Shown here piece after piece: positions 57,492 through 64,000 of a stretch of 64,000 nucleotides of DNA (positions are counted from its first letter, which is position 1; each line of letters begins with the position of its first letter). The position numbers and the translations under genes are program-made. The notes under the pieces are model-generated. The model saw only the letters and a program-made list of their open reading frames with translations. It searched no databases and was not told where the DNA came from. Location of the stretch: contig CAZMGV010000003.1 in NCBI GenBank assembly GCA_964565925.1, positions 1 through 64,000 on the forward strand, in the 5' to 3' direction. Origin of the DNA: CAZMGV01 sp964565925. Its GTDB lineage: Bacteria > JAGRBM01 > JAHCIT01.

Positions 57492-58369
57492 GAAAGGATT
57501 TCCTTAACGTAGGCTTCCAGTTTCGCCAGATGCTGCTTGCCGCCCTCGATGGCGCCGTATTTCTCGGCCACCTCGTCGCGGGCCTCCTTGCTCGGATAGA
57601 CCTGCCGCAGAACGATCAGTGTGCTGGCGCCACGTTCCTGCAGGATAATCGAGGCTTCGAACCACTTCCGCTGGCCGTCGCCATGATCGAAAACCAGCCT
57701 GGAGTGAGGCACGATCTCCCTGAAGACCGAGTGGTTCGGATAGCGGGTGCCGTCGGGGCCCACCATGTCGAACGCCCAGACGCCCCCGGTCCGCAGGTCC
57801 ATGGTCATACCTTCGATCCTGAAACCGTCCGGCCCCCACCATCTGCTGGAGTGCGCGGGTTCGGTGATGGCCTTCCAGACCAGCTGCCTCGGAGCGTCCA
57901 GCATGCGGGCGATGACGATTTCGTTGGGGGCCGCCTGCATGGCCAGCAGCTCGCCCTCCAGCCGGTCGAAGTTCTGTTCGTTACCCTGCGTGACCAGTTC
58001 GCGCACGCGGCCAAGCTCCTCCGCCGAATCGAAGCGCATCTGGAACGTGACCCGGGTTCCGCTCCCTTCCGCGGCGAAGGTCGCCGTAACCCGGAACCGG
58101 TGTCCCGACACGTGGTCGAATACCAGCCGCTCCGGCGGCGCAATTTCCACGAACACGATCCGGTTGGGATAGTCCGTGCCGTCCGGACCGTGCATGGTGA
58201 ACTCCCACTCGCCGCCGGGGCGCAGATCAAAGCGGCGGAACGTGTTGCGGAACCCTTTGGGCCCCCACCAGTTCGCCAGGTGCCCCGGCTCCGTCCAGGC
58301 TTTCCAGACCAGTTCTCTCGGGGCTTCGAACCGCCGGCTCGAGACCACTTCCCTGTCACTTACGGCCAC
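57488..58369 (-). CDS. Tandem AHSA1/SRPBCC-domain protein
   Basis: A 293-residue protein with two START-like SRPBCC domains in tandem: RRFEAPRELVWKAWTEPGHLANWWG (domain 1) and MLDAPRQLVWKAITEPAHSSRWWG (domain 2), each with DLR(P/T)GG and RLVFDH. The fold binds hydrophobic ligands. GTG at 58369 has GGAG seven bases upstream and overlaps the end of the ArsR gene by 14 bases. ArsR-AHSA1 pairs are a known two-gene arrangement; the fused double domain is less usual. Confidence 0.85.
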   Translation of the reverse strand: MAVSDREVVSSRRFEAPRELVWKAWTEPGHLANWWGPKGFRNTFRRFDLRPGGEWEFTMHGPDGTDYPNRIVFVEIAPPERLVFDHVSGHRFRVTATFAAEGSGTRVTFQMRFDSAEELGRVRELVTQGNEQNFDRLEGELLAMQAAPNEIVIARMLDAPRQLVWKAITEPAHSSRWWGPDGFRIEGMTMDLRTGGVWAFDMVGPDGTRYPNHSVFREIVPHSRLVFDHGDGQRKWFEASIILQERGASTLIVLRQVYPSKEARDEVAEKYGAIEGGKQHLAKLEAYVKEILS

Positions 58370-58739
58370 GCTTCTTCTCCTTTTTTGCGGGAATCGCCTG
58401 TTGTTCCCGGCGTTCCTGCGCCTGCAGTTCCTTGAGATATTCGTCAAGCCGGTCCAGCCGCTGTTCCCAGAACCTGCGGTAAGTGGCCAGCCAGTCGTTC
58501 GCTTCCTTGAGCGGACCCGCGTCCAGCTGGCAGGGACGCCACTGTGCCTCGCGGCTGCGGGCCACGAGTCTCGCGCGCTCCAGCACTTTCAGGTGCTTGG
58601 AAACGGCCGGCAGACTCATGTCGAACGGCTCCGCCAGCTCCGAGACCGACGCCTCGCCCGTCGAAAGCCGTGCGAGAATCGCCCGCCGGGTCGGGTCGGC
58701 CAGCGCCGCGAAGGTCGTGCTGAGGTGGTCTGCCGTCAT
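58356..58739 (-). CDS. ArsR-family transcriptional regulator
   Basis: A 127-residue winged-helix regulator: FAALADPTRRAILARLS, then VSELAEPFDMSLPAVSKHLKVLERARLV. No CxC metal site is seen, so it is of the AHSA1-associated, metal-independent type. The C-terminal end is Lys/Arg-rich (KKEKKRGRK). First gene of an operon with the tandem SRPBCC protein and a decayed third gene; a symmetrical dyad lies 32 bases upstream. Confidence 0.92.
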   Translation of the reverse strand: MTADHLSTTFAALADPTRRAILARLSTGEASVSELAEPFDMSLPAVSKHLKVLERARLVARSREAQWRPCQLDAGPLKEANDWLATYRRFWEQRLDRLDEYLKELQAQERREQQAIPAKKEKKRGRK

Positions 58740-58770
58740 GGTTTTACCGGTCCCGTATCAGCCCTTTATA

Positions 58771-58798
58771 AACCGATTGGTTAATTAACCATCTGGTT
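58771..58798. promoter_or_regulatory. Dyad between ArsR and monooxygenase genes
   Basis: A perfect 14-base palindrome TGGTTAATTAACCA is framed symmetrically by AACC and GGTT, giving a 28-base dyad. It is 32 bases upstream of arsR and 170 upstream of the divergent monooxygenase, a good candidate operator for autoregulation and possibly for both genes. Confidence 0.6.
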
Positions 58799-58967
58799 AA
58801 TATCGGATGGCCGTTTTTCTGTCAAGGGGATTTTGCCGGAACGCTCCGTATTAATGGAACGGGGCCAATTTCAGGACTTTCGTCATATTCAGGACCCGAC
58901 GGCGCAGTTACCTTTTTCACTCGCGGTGCCGGAACACCGACATTTTGGTACAAATGAGGAAGCAGAG

Positions 58968-60431
58968 ATGGGCAAACAGGTGAACAAGGTCGACGTGGCG
59001 ATTATCGGCGCGGGGTTCGGCGGACTCGGCGTGGGAATCGCGCTCAAGAACAGGAATCTCGACAACTTCGTCATCTTCGAGGGCGAGCCGGACGTGGGCG
59101 GCTCCTGGCGCACCAACCGGTATCCCGGCTGCGCCTGCGACGTGCCGTCGCACCTGTACAGCTACTCCTTCGAACCCAATCCCGACTGGCCCGAAGCCTA
59201 TTCGAAACAGGCCGACATCCAGAAATACATCGAGCACTGCGCCGACAAGTATGAACTCAGACCGCACATCCGGTTCCGCACCAAGGTGACCGGCGCCAAC
59301 TTCGACGAGAAAAAAGGCGTCTGGCGGGTGGCCACCACCGACGGGTCGGTGACCGAGGCGCGCGTGCTGGTACCGGCGACCGGCGCACTCAGTCATCCGA
59401 AATATCCGGACATCAAGGGACGCGAGTCGTTCAAGGGCGTCTCGGTGCATGCGGCACGCTGGAACCCGAAGGTGGATCTCAAGGGCAAGCGGGTCGGCGT
59501 GCTGGGAACGGGCGCCTCGGCGATCCAGATCGTACCCGCTGTCGCGAAGGAGGCCGGCGACCTGTCCGTGTTCCAGCGGACGCCGTCGTGGGTGCTGCCG
59601 CGGGGCAACTACCGCTATACGGAAGAACAGCACCGACGCTGGGCGCAGCACCCCTGGACCCAGAAGGCCTGGAGGCTCGGGCTCTACTGGACCATGGAGT
59701 CGGCGCTGCCCGCCATCATGTGGTACCCCGAAGCGCTCGTGGTCGGCGAACGGCTGCACAAGCGCAGCCTGAACAAGGCGATCAGGGACCCGGAACTGCG
59801 CCGCAAGCTGACGCCGGACTATAAGGTGGGCTGCAAGCGCACGTTGGTGTCGGACGACTGGTTCCCCGCCTTCGCACGGCCGAATGTCCATCTCGTCACC
59901 GACGCCATCGAGAAGATCACCCCGAAGGGGATCCAGACCTCGGACGGCAAGGTGCACGAACTGGACGTGCTCATTTACGCCACCGGCTACGATATCGGCG
60001 CGCCGGCGTATCCGTTTGAACTGCACGGCGTGGGCGGGAAAAGTCTCACCGAATACTGGGGCGTCCACCGCCGGGCCTACTATGGGATGTCGGTGAGCCA
60101 CTTCCCCAACATGCTGCTCATCATGGGGCCCAACACCGGCCCGGGCCATACCTCCGTGCTGATCTACCAGGAAGCGCAGTATGAATACGTCGCGCGCTAC
60201 ACGAACCGCCTCCTGAAAAAGGGCGCCCGGTATTTCGACGTGAAGGAAAAGATCCAGGACGACCAGTTCGAGGCGTTCCAGAAACGGATGCGCAACAGCA
60301 GCTGGCTCTCGGGCTGCAAGAGCTGGTACCTCAACGAGGACGGCACGAACTCCACCATGTGGCCGGGGTTCAGTTTCGAATACGTGCTGCGGATGAAGAA
60401 TCTGGACTGGAAGGCCTACCAGACGGTGTAG
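58968..60431 (+). CDS. Flavin-containing (Baeyer-Villiger-type) monooxygenase
   Basis: A 487-residue FAD/NADPH monooxygenase. FAD fold AIIGAGFGGLGVGIALK, then the BVMO fingerprint FKGVSVHAARWN (FxGxxxHxxxW, with Asn where Pro or Asp is usual) and an NADPH fold GKRVGVLGTGASAIQI. The sequence GCACDVPSHLYSYSF is common in cyclohexanone-type BVMOs. ATG at 58968 is preceded by GAGGAA. Substrates (ketones, long-chain or steroid) are not decided by the sequence. Confidence 0.9.
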   Translation: MGKQVNKVDVAIIGAGFGGLGVGIALKNRNLDNFVIFEGEPDVGGSWRTNRYPGCACDVPSHLYSYSFEPNPDWPEAYSKQADIQKYIEHCADKYELRPHIRFRTKVTGANFDEKKGVWRVATTDGSVTEARVLVPATGALSHPKYPDIKGRESFKGVSVHAARWNPKVDLKGKRVGVLGTGASAIQIVPAVAKEAGDLSVFQRTPSWVLPRGNYRYTEEQHRRWAQHPWTQKAWRLGLYWTMESALPAIMWYPEALVVGERLHKRSLNKAIRDPELRRKLTPDYKVGCKRTLVSDDWFPAFARPNVHLVTDAIEKITPKGIQTSDGKVHELDVLIYATGYDIGAPAYPFELHGVGGKSLTEYWGVHRRAYYGMSVSHFPNMLLIMGPNTGPGHTSVLIYQEAQYEYVARYTNRLLKKGARYFDVKEKIQDDQFEAFQKRMRNSSWLSGCKSWYLNEDGTNSTMWPGFSFEYVLRMKNLDWKAYQTV

Positions 60432-60448
60432 GGCGCGGCGCGACGGCG

Positions 60449-60865
60449 CTACTTCACTTCAACCGCCGGATACGCTTCCAGGTACGATTCGCCGTGGCAG
60501 CCGAAGTAGGTGACGTTGCGGGCGGCGAAATCGACCTCGTAGCGGATGACTCCAGCGCGCCAGGCGGCGGCCAGGAATTCAGGGAACGTGCCCTTGCCCG
60601 CCTGATCCGTGCGCAGGGCCGTAATAAGCGCCTCCCGGTCGAATGCCGGGATATCGGCCGTGCCGGACACCAGCGGGGTCTGCTGCACGACGACCGGACC
60701 CTGCTGCGTGAGATAAACGCTCTGGCACGAGGGCAGCGACCAGAGATTGCGGCTGACCCCCGCCTGGCGCAGCACCTCGGCCAGATAAGGGAAGCCGCCG
60801 GCTTTCGGCCGGATGGCCATCGCCTTTTGCAGGGCCGCGTGCAGGTTTTCCGTCGCCTTGCTCAT
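60449..60865 (-). CDS. DUF1398 (YbcV-like) protein
   Basis: A 138-residue cytoplasmic protein of the DUF1398 family, recognised from FPYLAEVLRQAGVSRNLWSLPSCQS and RAGVIRYEVDFAARNVTYFG. The family is found in many proteobacteria; no function is established. It converges with the monooxygenase gene. Confidence 0.82.
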   Translation of the reverse strand: MSKATENLHAALQKAMAIRPKAGGFPYLAEVLRQAGVSRNLWSLPSCQSVYLTQQGPVVVQQTPLVSGTADIPAFDREALITALRTDQAGKGTFPEFLAAAWRAGVIRYEVDFAARNVTYFGCHGESYLEAYPAVEVK

Positions 60866-60920
60866 CTACGTTCTCCCCTGTCCGGTAATACCCGCAATAA
60901 TAAGGCGGCCCCGAACGGAT

Positions 60921-61301
60921 TCAGCGCGCGCGGAACAGCTGCCGGATCCGCGGACTGTACTCCTCCGAGAAGAAGGCGAGATAAATCTCGAGCAGCCCGA
61001 CCACGGATGCCACCACCAGTCCCTGAGGCATCAGGAAGGCGTTGACGAGAAAGATATTGACGACGACCGGCGCCAGCGCGACCAGCGCCAGCGGGACAAA
61101 GAACCCGCTGAGCAGGCACAGCCCGCAGACGATCTCGGTCCCCTTCAGCAGGTAGAAGAAATAGTGCGTCGCCAGCATTCCCTTGAAGAATTCGGCGATC
61201 GGGCCCTCCATCGGGGGCGGCGTCGTGAAGAAATACGCGACTCCGGAACCGGCGAATATAAGGCCCAGCAAAATGCGCGCGGCAATCGTCAGCTTTTTCA
61301 T
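60921..61301 (-). CDS. DoxX-like four-helix membrane protein
   Basis: A 126-residue membrane protein with four helices (ARILLGLIFAGSGVAYFF, LLKGTEIVCGLCLLSGFFVPLALV, VVVNIFLVNAFLMP, VASVVGLLEIYLAFF), typical of DoxX/SURF4-like small proteins. ATG at 61301 precedes the first basic residues; the frame extends further but into non-coding sequence. Function unknown. Confidence 0.8.
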   Translation of the reverse strand: MKKLTIAARILLGLIFAGSGVAYFFTTPPPMEGPIAEFFKGMLATHYFFYLLKGTEIVCGLCLLSGFFVPLALVALAPVVVNIFLVNAFLMPQGLVVASVVGLLEIYLAFFSEEYSPRIRQLFRAR

Positions 61302-61425
61302 GGGAACATCTCCGTAACGGAATGCTCCCCAAGGGACCGGGAAAAGTAAAGCGGACATCCGGGCGGGGGGATGTGCCAAGCCAGCACGCGATGAAAGCGG
61401 TCAGTAAGTGGAGTGAAGGAAAAGA

Positions 61426-61791
61426 TGGTGGAGGCGCCGGGAATTGAACCCGGGTCCGAGAACCCTGTAACCAGGTGCTGCCACGTGCGTCTTGACCAGT
61501 TGTAGTTCTCGTCGTCGGATGTAAGCCGGTCACCCGCGAACCCGACGACATGCCCCGGTTGCTTTTAGCTGTTGGGGGCCGAGGTGCCCCCCGCGAGCGA
61601 GTCCGTATTCATGTCACCACAGGGCGGGCTTCGGACGGGCCTTCCCTGCAGAACTCGCGGTTTAAATTAGGCCGCGAGAGCCATGGAGTAATCAGCGTCG
61701 ATTACAGTTTTGCCTTTTTGTAACGCGGCCGAAGGCTCCGCGGCACGCAACTCCTGACTCAGCCGGCCCCCGTCGAACCCAATTCGCCCCC
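61426..61791 (-). ncRNA. ssrA: Transfer-messenger RNA (tmRNA)
   Basis: The minus strand starts GGGGGCGAATTGGGTTCGAC and ends CGGGTTCAATTCCCGGCGCC then TCCACCA. The acceptor stem GGGGGCG pairs with CGCCTCC, and the TTCAATTCC T-arm is canonical. The tag frame encodes DADYSMALAA followed by TAA at 61667-61669; the five bases before GAC are TAATC, close to the E. coli TAGTC, so GAC (61697-61699) is the likely resume codon, with VI- further upstream possible. The gene rescues stalled ribosomes with SmpB. Confidence 0.95.
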
Positions 61792-61973
61792 ATTAGGGAA
61801 ACCAATCGGCGTTCCGTAGGATACGGATCGTCAACCCTTTCAATATAAGGCCGGATTCCGGGAAGTCGAGGGCTGTTGCCGGCTATTAGCGGCCATTGCG
61901 GGGGCGAAAACGGAGCCCCCGGTTCCACAGGGGAACCAGGGGCCCGGAATCCATTCAAAACGGGGAGAAAACG

Positions 61974-62651
61974 CTACTTTTTGTCGGTTTTCTTCTCGTC
62001 CTTTTTAGGCTCGTCTTTCGGGGTTTCAGCCGGCTTGTCGCCGCCCTTATCCATCATTTCCTTGTGGCGGGGGCACTCATTCGTTCCGCCCATTGGTCCT
62101 GAACCGTCGCGGGGGCCCTTGCCGCATTCGCCAGCCGCGCAATGCGGGCACATGGCGCCGGTCACGTCCTTGAGGATCGTGATCTGCGGCTCGCCCACCA
62201 CGCCGGACTTTTCCATCGCCGCTTTGAGTTCCGGGCTCGATGTGAACGCCTTGGCCGAAGCCTCGTCCTTGAACCGGGCGATCACGGTCACGTCCGTCGG
62301 ATCGGAAGGCGACTGGAACACGTGCGCCATCACGACTCCGCCCTTGTCCTTCATATCCGATTCGGCATCAAACGCTTTCCGCCAGGCGTCGTAGTCCTTG
62401 ACCTTGTGCTTGACGATAACGGCCGTACTGGCGTCCATCATCCCCATCTTGCCGCAGTGAGCCTTGCAGCAACCGTCGTGCTTCTTGCACTCGCCTCCTT
62501 CTTCCTTGCCGTGCTCGTGGCCTTCGCCCTTCTCCATCTTCGCGGACTTGGGCGTTTTGGCCGCCTTGCCGGCGTCCCTGGCAAACGCGCCCGCGGCCGG
62601 CACGAGCAGTACCAGTGCAAACAGTGTCAGAAAACTTTTCCGGGTAAACAT
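61974..62651 (-). CDS. Secreted Cys/His-rich protein with ferredoxin-like (DUF3764-type) domain
   Basis: A 225-residue protein with a signal peptide (LTLFALVLLVPAAGAFA). It has a His/Cys-rich stretch HEHGKEEGGECKKHDGCCKAHCG, then a ferredoxin-like domain resembling DUF3764/monooxygenase-type folds (VIVKHKVKDYDAWRKAFD), another metal-like cluster CPHCAAGECGKG, and a Lys/Asp/Pro-rich tail. It probably binds metal in the periplasm. It is a single gene between tmRNA and the MscS-like gene. Confidence 0.7.
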   Translation of the reverse strand: MFTRKSFLTLFALVLLVPAAGAFARDAGKAAKTPKSAKMEKGEGHEHGKEEGGECKKHDGCCKAHCGKMGMMDASTAVIVKHKVKDYDAWRKAFDAESDMKDKGGVVMAHVFQSPSDPTDVTVIARFKDEASAKAFTSSPELKAAMEKSGVVGEPQITILKDVTGAMCPHCAAGECGKGPRDGSGPMGGTNECPRHKEMMDKGGDKPAETPKDEPKKDEKKTDKK

Positions 62652-62762
62652 GATCGGGTTCCTCCATCCGCACGGTGGCGGGATTAGTGTCAGAATTTGC
62701 AGAAGGGAGCCTAGCCGTCCGTCCGCGCCCTGGCGAACCCCTGAACGCGATTTAACCCGCCA

Positions 62763-63992
62763 TTAACCCAGCTCGAAAAACCGGCGGATCTTGCGGAGCA
62801 TCTCCTTGCGGGAGGCTTCCCGGGCGGCGATTTCAGCCGCTTCCAACCGGCGGGCGTCGCGGGCACTGCGCTGCTGCTCCACTTCCATGAGGAATTCGCT
62901 GATCCTGTTAATGACCGTGGGTTCCGACGCCAGAATCTCCTGGAATGCCTTCTTATCCACCATGAGCATGCGGCTGTCCTCATGCGCGGTGGCGTGGGCC
63001 GAGCGGGGCTCGCCCGTGAGCAGCGACCGTTCGCCGAAGAAACCGCCCGGCGGGATCGTCGCCACGACCGTCTCCGCGTCGCGGCCCCCGCCCGTGCCGT
63101 CGTCGATACTGATATCCACCGACCCCGACAGGATCACGAAGAACGAATCCCCCGGATCGCCCTGCCGGAACAGCCGCTCGTGGGCGCCGTAAAACACGGT
63201 GCGGGCGAGTCCGGCGAGCACGGCAAGTGAATCGGGATTGAGCAGCTGGAAGAGTGGCACCTCTTTCAGCGTTTTCAGCAGACGCGCCTCGTCCAGGTGC
63301 GCCGTGTCCGCAAATGGCGGGTGGATACCCTCGCGCCCCAGCCGGTAGGCGAGCGCCGACCTGAGGATCCCCTGGATCGTGGCCGCCTGTCCGTAGTCGG
63401 AGATCCAGAACTGGACCGAGAAGACCGCGTTATCCGGATTGATGTCGGACTGGATCACCACGGGCGGCGGGTCGGCGAGTATGCCGGGGGTGGCGAGCGC
63501 GCATTCGGCCAGCATCGGCCGGATGAGGTTCGGACGGACCCGTTCGTTTACCGGCACGTCCACCGACACCCGGTGATAGGGCACCGGACGCACGTAGTTG
63601 GTGATCGGTTCCTGCAGGATCCGCACGTTGGGAATCGTGACGTAGTCGTCGGAGAGCAGGCGGATGATCGTCGTGCGCCAGGTGGTCTCGACGATGTAGC
63701 CGGTGTAGCCGGCCACCTGCACCAGGTCGCCCACCTTGTAGGTGTCCTCCAGCGTGAGCGAGATCCCGGCGAAGGCGCTTCTCAGCCAGTCGTTGAAGGC
63801 GATCACGGCGAACACCGACGCCGCCACGGCGGCAATCAGCGGTTTCTGGATATCCTCGCCGTAGTAGTACCGGAGCATGAGAAAAAGCACGACGGTATAG
63901 GAAACGCCGCGAAACACCGACTGGACACTGTCGGGAATAAATACATGCCTGAGGTTCTTGAGGTAATATTCGAAGAAGAAGAGGCCGCTCAC
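62763..63992 (-). CDS. MscS-type channel with C-terminal cNMP-binding domain (5' end outside window)
   Basis: A protein of at least 409 aa, the 5' part of which is probably beyond the window edge: the GTG at 63992 lies six codons from it and more membrane helices are expected. MscS core: AFNDWLRSAFAGISLTLEDTYKVGDLVQVAGYTGYIVETTWRTT. The C-terminal ~130 residues form a Crp-type cyclic nucleotide-binding domain (RQGDPGDSFFVILSGSVDI, GGFFGERSLLTGEPRSAHA). Such MscS-cNMP fusions are cyclic-nucleotide-gated mechanosensitive-like channels. Confidence 0.85.
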   Translation of the reverse strand: MSGLFFFEYYLKNLRHVFIPDSVQSVFRGVSYTVVLFLMLRYYYGEDIQKPLIAAVAASVFAVIAFNDWLRSAFAGISLTLEDTYKVGDLVQVAGYTGYIVETTWRTTIIRLLSDDYVTIPNVRILQEPITNYVRPVPYHRVSVDVPVNERVRPNLIRPMLAECALATPGILADPPPVVIQSDINPDNAVFSVQFWISDYGQAATIQGILRSALAYRLGREGIHPPFADTAHLDEARLLKTLKEVPLFQLLNPDSLAVLAGLARTVFYGAHERLFRQGDPGDSFFVILSGSVDISIDDGTGGGRDAETVVATIPPGGFFGERSLLTGEPRSAHATAHEDSRMLMVDKKAFQEILASEPTVINRISEFLMEVEQQRSARDARRLEAAEIAAREASRKEMLRKIRRFFELG

Positions 63993-64000
63993 GCGGATCG

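Noticed and set aside
1..64000. CRISPR arrays, tRNA genes, rRNA genes or insertion sequences
   Set aside because: No regularly spaced direct repeats, no tRNA T-arm/anticodon patterns apart from the tmRNA, and no transposase frames were seen on either strand.

Overview
The window is 64 kb of high-GC DNA (mid-60s percent by eye), gene-dense and chromosomal. It looks like a Gram-negative bacterium of the deltaproteobacterial/myxobacterial kind. Pointers to that are signal-transduction proteins built from FHA, GAF-like, PilZ and cyclic-nucleotide modules with sigma-54 activators, System II cytochrome c assembly (ResB/CcsA), a TonB receptor, and many acyl-CoA, diiron and GMC oxidoreductases. This placement is inference from gene content. 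No rRNA, tRNA, CRISPR array, insertion sequence or prophage was seen; the only RNAs recognised are a tmRNA and a TPP riboswitch.

Layout. 0.2-9.7 kb: VOC protein, peptide deformylase, two envelope proteins, an epimerase, a large secreted protein (first of two paralogues), EngB and the ResB/CcsA pair. 9.8-20 kb: FHA-FHA-sigma-54 activator, thioesterase, radical SAM protein, rubredoxin-like protein, MobA, ethanolamine ammonia-lyase (EutBC) and an NtrC-type two-component system. 20-25 kb: a broken TacAT-type toxin-antitoxin pair, then acyl-CoA dehydrogenase, enoyl-CoA hydratase, MBL hydrolase and SDR genes. 25-32 kb: the second paralogue, a GAF-like/PilZ/double-cNMP operon, thiG-thiE and an AlkC-like gene. 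32-38 kb: riboswitch-controlled thiC, a hydratase, RlmB, RecA and a DUF559 nuclease between palindromic repeats. 38-48 kb: a GMC/AurF oxidoreductase region, a GIY-YIG nuclease between inverted repeats, a ring-opening dioxygenase, a VWA lipoprotein and an MBL hydrolase. 48-54 kb: lipase and lipase foldase with a two-component system between them, and a PAS protein. 54-61 kb: TonB receptor with a secreted partner, an ArsR/AHSA1 cluster with two decayed relatives, and a Baeyer-Villiger-type monooxygenase. 61-64 kb: tmRNA, a Cys/His-rich periplasmic protein and an MscS-cNMP channel cut by the window edge.

The most interesting structure not explained by ordinary genes is the repeat content. Two unrelated small nuclease genes (DUF559 and GIY-YIG) are each closely bracketed by their own palindromic repeat, and solitary copies or relatives of such repeats sit in other intergenic gaps. 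Also notable are an in-frame nonsense codon in a GNAT toxin beside an open antitoxin, a pair of large secreted paralogues ending in an ABC_sub_bind-like domain, several operator-like dyads upstream of single transcription units, and the lipase-foldase locus split by a two-component system.
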